Below, piece by piece: positions 44,535 through 52,968 of a stretch of 64,000 bases of DNA. This stretch comes from Microcoleus sp. FACHB-1515 (GTDB taxonomy: Bacteria > Cyanobacteriota > Cyanobacteriia > Elainellales > Elainellaceae), in the NCBI RefSeq assembly GCF_014696105.1, contig NZ_JACJPO010000036.1, forward strand, positions 1 through 64,000. The letters are read 5' to 3'. Within the stretch, counting starts at the first letter, position 1, and each line of letters opens with the position of its first letter. The translations under genes and the position numbers were made by a program. The notes under the pieces were generated by a model. The model ran no database searches. It worked only from the letters and a program-made list of their open reading frames with translations, and was not told where the DNA came from.

Positions 44535-45755
44535 CGTCAGCAGCGTAACCGGATTAAGCGGCTGGAGGCGCGTCAGCCGAGCCACAGCGATTGATCGCGC
44601 AAGCTGAACTTGCAGCAAATGATGTCGCCACTGCTGCGTTTGGCTCCAAGCGATCGCGCTGTGCAAATGTTCCAGCGTCGCCAAGGCCAGCACGATCCGC
44701 CCGTTCGATCGCAAACGAAATTGGCAGGCCGATAGCACTTCAATCAAATTGCCGCCGCTGCCGCCGATGAAAATGCGATCGGGCGCAGGCAAATTTTCCA
44801 GAACGATCGGAGCCGTGCCGTGAACCGGAATCACGTTCGTAACGCGAAAGCGCGTGGCGTTCTCGGAGATCAAAGCAAAACCTGCCGCCGACTTTTCGAT
44901 TGCATAAACCTGCGAAGTCGAAAACAATCGCGCCATCTCGATCGAAACGGAGCCTGTCCCAGCACCGATGTCCCACACGATTTGATCGGCCTGAAGCGCC
45001 AGTTCTCCCAAGGCTAAAATTCTGACTTCGCGCTTCGTGATCAGGCCGGGGCGATCGTCAAACGAAACAAAACTCGAATCTGGCAGACCGAAGGCGGGCA
45101 GGCTGGCAAGATCGATCGCGGTGGCAGACTGCCGCACCAAAATCACGACGTTGAGCGGCGCAAAGGTTTGATGAAGAATTTCTGGCGGCGAAAAGCTGCG
45201 AATCTGCTCGTCGCTGCCGCCCAACGCTTCGCACACCCAAATCTGATAGCAGCTTGGCAAATCGAGCGACAGGAGAAGGCGGGCGATCGCCTGCGGACTG
45301 TGTTCCGCATCGGTGAGGACGGCAATTTTGGCTGCACCCTGCTGAAGTGCCTGCGTGAGTTCATCCAGCGATCGCCCGTGAACGCTGACGATGCGGGCAT
45401 CTTGCCAGGGGAGTTTGACGCGACTAAAAGCAAGCTGAATCGCGCTCAAATGCGGATGAAACGTCAGCAGCTTTGGAGAAAATTCGCTCAGCAGCAAGCG
45501 CCCGATGCCAAAAAACAAAGGATCGCCAGAAGCTAAAACGACGATCGGCTGATGGGTTGGCAGCAAGTGCCGCATTTGCTCGATCGCCTGCCGCAAATCG
45601 CCTAATTCAATTCGCTCAGCAGAATGATCTGCAAAGTAGGCCAAGTGGCGATCGCCTCCGACCAAAACCGCCGCCTGCTGCACGATTTGGCGAGCGGTTT
45701 CGCCCAGTCCGGCAGATCCATCCAGGCCAATGCCAATGACATGAATTGCCGTCAT
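44493..45755 (-). CDS. cobL: precorrin-6Y C5,15-methyltransferase (decarboxylating), CbiE-CbiT fusion
   Basis: A 420-residue two-domain enzyme of corrin synthesis. The N-terminal half is a CbiE-type tetrapyrrole methylase (IHVIGIGLDGSAGL, LASGDPLFFGIGRLL). The C-terminal half is a CbiT-type SAM methyltransferase (VWDIGAGTGSVSIEMARL, then IFIGGSGGNL). Together they methylate C5 and C15 and remove the acetate carboxylate in the cobalamin pathway. ATG 45755 (MTAIHVIG) was chosen. No riboswitch is visible upstream; the divergent HAD gene starts 75 bp away. Confidence 0.95.
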   Translation of the reverse strand: MTAIHVIGIGLDGSAGLGETARQIVQQAAVLVGGDRHLAYFADHSAERIELGDLRQAIEQMRHLLPTHQPIVVLASGDPLFFGIGRLLLSEFSPKLLTFHPHLSAIQLAFSRVKLPWQDARIVSVHGRSLDELTQALQQGAAKIAVLTDAEHSPQAIARLLLSLDLPSCYQIWVCEALGGSDEQIRSFSPPEILHQTFAPLNVVILVRQSATAIDLASLPAFGLPDSSFVSFDDRPGLITKREVRILALGELALQADQIVWDIGAGTGSVSIEMARLFSTSQVYAIEKSAAGFALISENATRFRVTNVIPVHGTAPIVLENLPAPDRIFIGGSGGNLIEVLSACQFRLRSNGRIVLALATLEHLHSAIAWSQTQQWRHHLLQVQLARSIAVARLTRLQPLNPVTLLTLQPPQDEACSQQK

Positions 45756-45829
45756 TTCGCTGAAAATTGCTTGCTGAAGAAGTTCACCCAATTATCATAT
45801 GAATCGATCGCAACCGCAGGTAAGTAACG

Positions 45830-46594
45830 GTGGACAATCCAACCATTCTCGCGCTCGATTTTGACGGCGTTTTGTGCGACGGGCTGATTGAATACTTTCA
45901 AACGGCTTGGCGCGTCTATGTGCAGCTTTGGCATCCGATCGAGCAAACGCCACCCGCAGGATTAGCCGAACAGTTTTACCGCCTGCGACCCGTCGTCGAA
46001 ACCGGATGGGAAATGCCCGTTGTGATTCGATCGCTGCTGCAAGGCGTTCCAGAAGCCGAAATTTTGCTGCACTGGAGCGAAATTGCCGTCGCGCAAATTG
46101 CTGCCGATTCTTTGAGTGCGGCAGATTTGGGTGCGGCAGTCGATCGCGTCCGTGACGAATGGATTCAAGCAGATTTGGCAGGCTGGCTGTCCGAGCATCG
46201 GTTTTATCCTGGCGTGATCGATCGCCTGCGCGAACTTTGCGACAGTCCAGTGCGTTCCTTGATCATCACGACAAAGGAAGGACGATTTGTTCAACAGCTT
46301 TTGCAGCAGCAAGGCATTTCCCTCAGTGCCGATCGAATTTTGGGAAAAGAAGTGAAGCAGCCCAAAACGCAATCGCTGAGGCAAATTCGCCAACCCAATG
46401 ATGTGATTTGGTTTGTGGAAGATCGGCTGAAAACGCTGCAAACCATTACCACACAAGCGGATTTGGCGGATGTGCGCTTGTTTCTAGCCGACTGGGGCTA
46501 CAATACGCCGGACGATCGCCAAACTGCGGCAGAAGACGATCGAATTGAACTGCTGTCGATTCAACAGTTTTGTCGAGATTTCAGCCAGTGGTGA
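45830..46594 (+). CDS. HAD-superfamily hydrolase
   Basis: A 254-residue HAD phosphatase. The nucleophile motif is LALDFDGVLCDG, motif II is SLIITTKEGRF, the Lys is in LGKEVKQPKT and motif IV is VWFVEDRLKTL. An alpha-helical cap lies between motifs I and II. The DGVLCDG and VEDR signatures are common in cyanobacterial HAD proteins of unknown substrate, probably a small phosphate ester. It begins at GTG 45830. Confidence 0.9.
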   Translation: MDNPTILALDFDGVLCDGLIEYFQTAWRVYVQLWHPIEQTPPAGLAEQFYRLRPVVETGWEMPVVIRSLLQGVPEAEILLHWSEIAVAQIAADSLSAADLGAAVDRVRDEWIQADLAGWLSEHRFYPGVIDRLRELCDSPVRSLIITTKEGRFVQQLLQQQGISLSADRILGKEVKQPKTQSLRQIRQPNDVIWFVEDRLKTLQTITTQADLADVRLFLADWGYNTPDDRQTAAEDDRIELLSIQQFCRDFSQW

Positions 46595-46671
46595 ATAAAA
46601 ATGACGGAAATCCAACCAAGAGGGATGAACAATTACAAGTTGAACTCTATACTGAAACGAAATTGAAAAGA

Positions 46672-46711
46672 CGGGGATCAATTGCCGTTTGCGCTGCGAT
46701 CGTGATCCCCG
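46672..46711. repeat. 9-bp inverted repeat upstream of the ftsL-like gene
   Basis: CGGGGATCA (46672-46680) and TGATCCCCG (46703-46711), perfect, with a 22-base loop that contains GCTGCGATCG. It lies between the HAD gene and the division genes and may end HAD transcription or serve as a regulator site. Confidence 0.5.
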
Positions 46712-46843
46712 CAAATTTCTTTAGAAATTCACGCAAAACAAGCACTTGTTTTTCGCAAAAACGACGGTAGTATGAGTACGCTCATTCGGAGTAATGCTGT
46801 TTTGCAAGCTGATTAATCTGCTGGTGGTGAAGGAGCGAAGTTT

Positions 46844-47368
46844 ATGTCTGCTGTGCCAAATCCAATTCCAACGCCGCGCTTGCGGTCTCGTCAGCTTGCA
46901 ACCGAGCGACGCCGATCGATGACGCCGCCTTCTCGCGCCAAACTGGTGACGATGGCTCCGGCTGTCCGACCAACGGATCGATCGACGGTGCGTTCTTTGC
47001 CGAACACGCGAGCGATTCCCAAGTGGCTGCGGATGCTTGTTCTGGCGCAGCGGGGATCGTCGATCGTCACCTTTACTCTGGTCGGCCTGACGCTGCTGGT
47101 GTATGGCTGGACAGTTTATGCACAAGAGCTTTGGGGACGGCAATATCGCCAGCTTGAAGCGCTTCAGCGGCAAGAGCGACAGCTTACCGCCACAAATGAA
47201 GCCCTAAAGCAAAATCTCGCTCAGCAAGCTGAACAGTCCGACAGCCAGCTCGCCCCGCCCAATCCAAGCAGCATTATTTTCCTGCCGCCTGCCTCACCGC
47301 GCCCAACGACGGCTCCGGCCACTGCTCCGGCCACGCCGCTCGCTCCGAACCGCCCTCTTGCTTATTAA
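46844..47368 (+). CDS. FtsL-like bitopic division protein (putative)
   Basis: A 174-residue protein with a long basic, Pro/Arg-rich N-terminus (1-70), one membrane helix (TFTLVGLTLLVYGWTVYAQ), a short coiled coil (QLEALQRQERQLTATNEALKQ is its core, here quoted in part) and a Pro/Ala/Thr-rich tail. Topology and place immediately before ftsI are those of FtsL, which scaffolds FtsQB and FtsI. FtsL sequences are barely conserved, so the call rests on topology and context. GGAG lies before ATG 46844. Confidence 0.65.
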   Translation: MSAVPNPIPTPRLRSRQLATERRRSMTPPSRAKLVTMAPAVRPTDRSTVRSLPNTRAIPKWLRMLVLAQRGSSIVTFTLVGLTLLVYGWTVYAQELWGRQYRQLEALQRQERQLTATNEALKQNLAQQAEQSDSQLAPPNPSSIIFLPPASPRPTTAPATAPATPLAPNRPLAY

Positions 47369-47380
47369 TTTGGATTTGGC

Positions 47381-49366
47381 ATGGCGAGCTTTTTTCCCCG
47401 CATTGGCGCTGGCCGTCGTTCATCTGCCCGACGCGATCGATCGCCTGCTGGAGTCGATCGCAAGCGCCGCAATCGGTCTACGCCGCCTAGTCGCGCCGTC
47501 ACGATTCGCGAATCACGGCGAACCAGCGCGGTTCCGTCTCGATCGTGGCCACGCTGGGCGCAACACAGCGCTCGCGCCGCGAAACGACTCAGCGAACTTT
47601 TGCAGGTGCAATCCCAGCCTCGCGCTCAAGTGACGCGCTTGCGGCTGACGATCGTGTGGGGAATTTTGCTGCTGGCTGGCTGCGTGCTGGCGGCGAATTT
47701 GTATCGGCTTCAGATCGTGGATGCGGCGAAACTGCAACAGCGAGCGCAAGCACAACAAATCACCGATGTGCGTCCGTTTGTGCCGCGCCGTCCGATCGTG
47801 GATGATCGCGGCAATGTGCTGGCGATCGATCGGCCTGCCTATACGCTCTACGCCCATCCGATCATGTTCCACACGGCGAGGCGCGCAGTCGCCGAACAGC
47901 TTGCGCCAATTCTCGATCAGTCAGTGGAATCGCTGACCGATAAAATGCTCGATGGCGATTCGGGGATCGAACTAAGCTATGCTCTGTCAGAAGATGTGGC
48001 CGATCGCGTCAAAGATTTGGGGCTAGACGGATTGGAACTGGTGCAGCATCCGCAGCGGCTTTATCCGCAAGAAGATTTGTTCGCCAATGTCGTCGGCTAT
48101 GTGAATTTCGATCGCGAAGGCAAAGCCGGATTGGAAATGGGGCAGCAAAAGCAGCTAGAGCGTCCGATCGAAACAGTGCGTCTACGGCGATCGGGGAATG
48201 GAACGCTGATGCCAATTAGTACCGATACGAATGCGGACGCGCCCCACGATCTGATTCACCAAGACGATTTGCGCCTGCAACTCACGCTCGACGCTCGACT
48301 TCAACGAGCCGCCCGATTTGCGCTTCAGCAAAAAGTCACCGAGTTCAAGGCGAAGCGCGGCGCGGCAATGGCGATCGATGTGCAAACGGGTGCGCTCAAA
48401 GCGATGGTCAGCGTTCCGTCATTCGACCCGAACGAATACTACGAGTTTGACGTGGAGCGCTTTCGCAACTGGACGGTCAGCAATCCATATGAACCCGGAT
48501 CGACCTTCAAGCCGATCAACGTCGCGATCGCTCTAGAATCGGGAGCCGTTCGACCTGATGAAAGCTTTAACGACGAAGGTCAAATTTTCGTCGATGGCTG
48601 GCCTGTGCAAAACAATGACTACGAGTCGGCAGGCGGTCGCGGCTCCCTCAGCCTCACGGAAATCATCAAATATTCCAGCAACGTCGGCATGGTGCATGTC
48701 ATGCAGCGGATGCAGCGATCGAATTACTACGAGTGGCTAGAGCGAATCGGACTGGGTAAAACGGTCAAGATTGATTTGCCCGATGAAGTGCCGGGAATGC
48801 TCAAAACCCACGAACAGTTTGTCGGCGGCGCGATCGAACCAGCAACTGCTGCCTTTGGTCAGGGCTTTACGCTAACGCCAATTCAGCTTTTGCAGCTTCA
48901 CGCCATGCTTGCCAACCAAGGCCGCATGGTGACGCCGCACGTAATTCAAGGGCTGTATGGCGCGACAGGCAAACCGATGTGGCAGCCCGATCGACCCGAA
49001 CCGCGCCAGATTGTGTCGGCACAGGTGGCGCGATCGGTGATCGAGATGATGGAAGCGGTTGTGGAATCGGGAACCGGAAAAGTCGCACAGATCCCCGGAT
49101 ACCGAATTGCTGGCAAAACTGGAACCGCCCAAAAAGCGAGTGAAACAGGCGGATACTCGAACGCGAGAATTACCAGCTTTGTCAGTTCATTTCCGGCAGA
49201 AGCGCCGCGCTACACGGTTTTAGTCGTTCTCGATGAGCCAAATGGCAGCAATGCGTTTGGCTCCACCACGGCTGCACCCGTTGCCAAAAGCATCATGGAA
49301 GCGCTGATTGCGATCGAGCAGGTTCCCCCCAGTCAGCCTGTGCCAACAGCTTCACCCACGCCGTAA
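47381..49366 (+). CDS. ftsI: peptidoglycan D,D-transpeptidase FtsI (PBP3 class)
   Basis: A 661-residue class B penicillin-binding protein that cross-links septal peptidoglycan. The first 85 residues are basic and disordered, then one membrane helix (VWGILLLAGCVLAANLY), the pedestal domain (VRPFVPRRPIVDDRGNVLA) and the transpeptidase. Active-site motifs: SxxK in EPGSTFKPI, SxN in KYSSNVGM and KTGT in RIAGKTGTAQK. It lies 12 bp after the FtsL-like gene. The N-terminal basic extension is longer than in E. coli, as is usual for cyanobacteria. Confidence 0.96.
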   Translation: MASFFPRIGAGRRSSARRDRSPAGVDRKRRNRSTPPSRAVTIRESRRTSAVPSRSWPRWAQHSARAAKRLSELLQVQSQPRAQVTRLRLTIVWGILLLAGCVLAANLYRLQIVDAAKLQQRAQAQQITDVRPFVPRRPIVDDRGNVLAIDRPAYTLYAHPIMFHTARRAVAEQLAPILDQSVESLTDKMLDGDSGIELSYALSEDVADRVKDLGLDGLELVQHPQRLYPQEDLFANVVGYVNFDREGKAGLEMGQQKQLERPIETVRLRRSGNGTLMPISTDTNADAPHDLIHQDDLRLQLTLDARLQRAARFALQQKVTEFKAKRGAAMAIDVQTGALKAMVSVPSFDPNEYYEFDVERFRNWTVSNPYEPGSTFKPINVAIALESGAVRPDESFNDEGQIFVDGWPVQNNDYESAGGRGSLSLTEIIKYSSNVGMVHVMQRMQRSNYYEWLERIGLGKTVKIDLPDEVPGMLKTHEQFVGGAIEPATAAFGQGFTLTPIQLLQLHAMLANQGRMVTPHVIQGLYGATGKPMWQPDRPEPRQIVSAQVARSVIEMMEAVVESGTGKVAQIPGYRIAGKTGTAQKASETGGYSNARITSFVSSFPAEAPRYTVLVVLDEPNGSNAFGSTTAAPVAKSIMEALIAIEQVPPSQPVPTASPTP

Positions 49367-49634
49367 TTCCAATTCCATCAACCTGTAGGAAATACTGAGT
49401 CATGTCGATCGCGACAGTCTCAGTATTTTCACTGTTTCTGCGGTCGAAAACGATTGCTTTATGAAAATTAGAAGAAGCAATTGATCAGAGTGCCGCGCTC
49501 CTAATGAATTTCCAATGAAGGCTATCGACAGGCATTCGGAGAACTCAGTAAAAAGAGGGGTAGCTTGCGTGCAATCACGCTGAAAAGCAACGACAAAGCC
49601 TAGCGAGAACCGACAAGCCCTTCGGACTTTACCA

Positions 49635-51290
49635 ATGACTCCTACCCACTACAACGGCTACAACTCAAATACTCGTTCTGACGAACTACGCAACAGGGTG
49701 TCAATGCCGCATAAATCCGGACATCAGCTTGAGAATCGCCTGCAAACCAATCAGCGTTCTTTGAATTTCGATCGCACCCTTCGCAGTGGTTCATCGCGTC
49801 GCTTGAAGCGATCAACCAATTCTCCTGCACCAATGCTGCCTGGAGTGACGCTTTCTGCGTTTTCGGATTCGGGCGTACTCGGAGACAACAAAACGACTTT
49901 TTCAACTGTTAGCCTGGTCGGCCAAACCTCAGCCAATGCGATCGTGCGGCTCAAAGGCACAGGTCGATCAACGGTTGCAGACGACAAAGGCAGATTTCTC
50001 TTCAGCAATGTCGCGCTGGCTGCGGGAGGAAACGAGTTTAAAGTTGTGGCGATCGATGCTGAAAAGCAAAGAAGCGTCTCCACCACATCAATTCGCCGTG
50101 TCGCTGCCGATCGAGTCAGTGCCATTGTCGAATGGAACGCCAACGCGCTACGAGCCATTGTCACCGGAGCGACGCCGCCGCCCGCTGCCGCTCGCAGTTT
50201 GGCGATCGTTCACACGGCAATGTTTGATGCTGTCAACTCGATTGTCGATCGCTACAAAGCCTACCGAGTCAACCTGGATGCTCCTGCGGGTGCTTCGGCA
50301 GAAGCTGCTGCTGTGACTGCTGCTTACGAAACCTTGATCAAGCTGTTTCCCACCCAGAAAGCGACGTTTGATGCGGCCTATCAAAATTCGCTTGCCAAAA
50401 TTCCAGATGGACAATCAGAAACCGATGGCATTGCGATCGGGCGATCGGTTGCCGCCACCATTCTTGAATCGCGCAAAATGGACGGAGCCACCACAGCCGT
50501 CTCCTACACGCCCAGCACAACACCAGGTCTTTGGAGACCGAGCGCACCGGAATTTAAACCTGCTGCCTTGCCGCAGTGGAAGAACGTTACGCCGTTCACC
50601 ATGACGAGCGGTTCACAGTTTCGACCTGCCGCACCGCCGCCGCTCACCAGCAAGATATGCGCCGAAGAGCTAGAGCAGGTGAGAATTCTCGGTCGGCTCA
50701 ACAGTCGTCGTCGCACTGCCGAGCAAACCGAAATTGCGCTGTATTGGGCAGATGGCGGCGGCACCTATACGCCACCCGGACACTGGAACCAAATCGTTGA
50801 GCAAATTGCCGCTGAGGGGAACGGCGCACTGATCAAAGATGCCCGCACGTTTGCGCTGCTCAATCTGGGACTGGCTGATGCGGGAATTGCGGCTTGGGAT
50901 GCTAAATATACCTATAATTCTTGGCGTCCGATCGATGCCCTCCGTCTAGCCGACACCGACGGCAACCCGCGCACACAAGCGGCTCCGGGCTGGAACCCGC
51001 TGATTTCAACACCCAATCATCCCGACTACATATCGGGACACAGCACCTTCAGCGGCGCAGCATCACAAATTCTCACATCGCTGTTTGGCGATCGATACAC
51101 CTTTACATCAGGGTCAATCGGTTTACCCGGTGTGACACGAACGTTCAACAGCTTTCGTCAGGCCGCGAACGAAGCTGGCATCAGTCGCATTTACGGTGGC
51201 ATCCACACCGAATCTGCGAACCGAGCAGGCAAGGCAACGGGAAGAGCCTTAGCTGACTACATCGTTGCCAACTTTCTCACTCCCCTTTAA
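49635..51290 (+). CDS. vanadium-dependent haloperoxidase-like protein with Ig-like domain
   Basis: A 551-residue protein. At about 65-150 it has a bacterial Ig-like repeat (SDSGVLGDNKTTF, then VADDKGRFLFSNVALAAGGN). From about 165 it is a PAP2/vanadium haloperoxidase domain: IVEWNANALRAI at the start, TYNSWRPIDALR with the vanadate-binding Arg, HPDYISGHSTFSGAA with Ser-Gly-His and SRIYGGIHTESANRAGK with Arg and the catalytic His. These enzymes oxidise halides with peroxide. Which halide, or whether it is a phosphatase, cannot be told. No clear signal peptide is seen. The next gene starts 30 bp on. Confidence 0.9.
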   Translation: MTPTHYNGYNSNTRSDELRNRVSMPHKSGHQLENRLQTNQRSLNFDRTLRSGSSRRLKRSTNSPAPMLPGVTLSAFSDSGVLGDNKTTFSTVSLVGQTSANAIVRLKGTGRSTVADDKGRFLFSNVALAAGGNEFKVVAIDAEKQRSVSTTSIRRVAADRVSAIVEWNANALRAIVTGATPPPAAARSLAIVHTAMFDAVNSIVDRYKAYRVNLDAPAGASAEAAAVTAAYETLIKLFPTQKATFDAAYQNSLAKIPDGQSETDGIAIGRSVAATILESRKMDGATTAVSYTPSTTPGLWRPSAPEFKPAALPQWKNVTPFTMTSGSQFRPAAPPPLTSKICAEELEQVRILGRLNSRRRTAEQTEIALYWADGGGTYTPPGHWNQIVEQIAAEGNGALIKDARTFALLNLGLADAGIAAWDAKYTYNSWRPIDALRLADTDGNPRTQAAPGWNPLISTPNHPDYISGHSTFSGAASQILTSLFGDRYTFTSGSIGLPGVTRTFNSFRQAANEAGISRIYGGIHTESANRAGKATGRALADYIVANFLTPL

Positions 51291-51320
51291 TGCCGTGTAA
51301 AACTCATTGAATCTACCTGT

Positions 51321-52838
51321 ATGAACTCCTTCAGTCCCCTGAGCAAATCCGCGATCGTCGAAGCGATTCAAGCCCTCGTCCCCCCCGGTTCGCCAGAGCC
51401 ACAAGACCCTCAAACGATCGCCGCCCTGCAAGAACTAACCGTCAAGCTGGTTGAAGCCTATCAAGCTGATGGAATGCTGCAAGCCGATCCGTTTGAAGAA
51501 GTTTGGGAGCGCGGCATCTACCTCTACGAAGCGGAAGTGCGCGATCGACTGGCCGGAAAGACCGTTTTGGTGACAGGGGGCGAAGGCTGCGTCGGCCAAG
51601 CCTTGATTCAAAAATTGGTTCAACTGGGTGCAGGCAAAATCGTGTCAGTAGACAAGGCACGATGTTCAACTGGGGCAGAAACCGAAACCGCGATCGCAAC
51701 GCAAATTCCGGTGATTTACTATGCCGTTGATATTCGCGACCTGACCGAATTGAACCAAGTTTTTCAAGCCGAAAAGCCAGAAATTGTTTTTCATCTCGCC
51801 GCTCAGCGCTTGCCCTGGCTGGCAGAACGGGAAATTCGCGAAACGGTGACAAGCAACATTTTTGGCTCGCAAAACATCATCGAGCTTTGCGAACGCCATC
51901 ACGTGCAGCAGTGCATCTATTCCTCGACCGGAAAAGCCTCGCGCTACTTCACAACCGAAGTGTATGCCGCCTCCAAAAAAATGAGCGAGTGGCAGTTTGC
52001 CCAAGCCGCGCAGTCCGGCCAAACCGCTTACGGCATGGTGCGGTTTACTCACATGCTCGACAACAGTTCATTTTGCGAATATTTCGACAACAAACTTCAG
52101 CAAAACAAAATCGTTAAAGTCCACGCTCCCCATCGATACATCGTGGGTCAAAACGTGGGGGAAGCAATGCACCTGCTGCTCAACGCCCTTGTGCTGTCGC
52201 AGCCGGATCACCTGAAATTCTTTTTGTGTCGCAACTTGGGCTGGCCTGTGGAAACGCTCGAAGTTGCCCTGCACAAAATCTTGCACTCTGGCAAGAAAAT
52301 TCCCCTTTATTTTCAAGGGTTGATAGCCGGATATGAAGAACCGTTCTTCCGAGGTCAAGTAGACTGGAGCAAGCCGACTCAGATTAACACGCTCATCAGC
52401 GTGATCGAAGACCAGTGGCGATCGATCGATTCCTCTGGCGATATGATCGTCTCGACCGTCGCTCCTTTCTCGCAGGCCGCGCTTGCCAAGCATTTGCTGC
52501 TGCTGCGATCGCTCAGCGACAATCCTCAAACTGTAGAAGCCGAAATCAAACAAAGCTTGGCTGATGCAACCAAGGAAATTGCGGCTTCCACCTTTGCCCA
52601 AACGCCGCCGGATGTACTGCTGAAAATTTGGAAATGGGGCTTTGATGTGAATCATTGGACAGCAGGCCAAGCGATCGATGCTTATCATCAAGACTTGATC
52701 GATTTGCTGCTCGGCGGTTTGTTCAAAGGGTTGAACAGACTGGACGATTTGTCTGCGTGCATGAATGCGATCGCGCCGTACCTCAAGCGTGAGGCCAAAC
52801 GGACATCCACGATTGAGATGACCGCTTCGATCAGGTAG
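51321..52838 (+). CDS. NAD(P)-dependent SDR/epimerase-like protein (CapD-type core)
   Basis: A 505-residue protein. Residues 1-78 are helical (ALVPPGSPEPQDPQTIAALQ) with no known domain. An extended SDR domain follows at about 79-330: GKTVLVTGGEGCVGQALI (GxxGxxG), VYYAVDIRDL-like second strand, IVFHLAAQR, and the catalytic YSSTGK with YAASKKM (YxxxK). This is nearest to CapD/FnlA polysaccharide enzymes acting on UDP-sugars. The last 170 residues are helical and unlike other sugar epimerases. It is followed by the ATP-grasp gene and preceded by the haloperoxidase, all in one direction. Confidence 0.85.
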   Translation: MNSFSPLSKSAIVEAIQALVPPGSPEPQDPQTIAALQELTVKLVEAYQADGMLQADPFEEVWERGIYLYEAEVRDRLAGKTVLVTGGEGCVGQALIQKLVQLGAGKIVSVDKARCSTGAETETAIATQIPVIYYAVDIRDLTELNQVFQAEKPEIVFHLAAQRLPWLAEREIRETVTSNIFGSQNIIELCERHHVQQCIYSSTGKASRYFTTEVYAASKKMSEWQFAQAAQSGQTAYGMVRFTHMLDNSSFCEYFDNKLQQNKIVKVHAPHRYIVGQNVGEAMHLLLNALVLSQPDHLKFFLCRNLGWPVETLEVALHKILHSGKKIPLYFQGLIAGYEEPFFRGQVDWSKPTQINTLISVIEDQWRSIDSSGDMIVSTVAPFSQAALAKHLLLLRSLSDNPQTVEAEIKQSLADATKEIAASTFAQTPPDVLLKIWKWGFDVNHWTAGQAIDAYHQDLIDLLLGGLFKGLNRLDDLSACMNAIAPYLKREAKRTSTIEMTASIR

Positions 52839-52840
52839 GC

Positions 52841-52891
52841 GGCAGAGGGCAGAAGGAATTCCAGCTCAAATCTTCTGCCTCGTCCTCTGCC
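52841..52891. repeat. GGCAGAGGGCAGAAGG-type inverted repeat
   Basis: GGCAGAGG (52841-52848) pairs with CCTCTGCC (52884-52891), and inside it GCAGAAG (52849-52855) with CTTCTGC (52872-52878). It is a recurrent cyanobacterial repeat placed between the SDR stop and the ATP-grasp gene. Confidence 0.65.
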
Positions 52892-52968
52892 CTCGATCGC
52901 GTCTTGCGATAGATGAATCCTTGAGAGGTCAGCGCTAGATCTGGTGAGGAATAGTTAAAACTCTCAAA

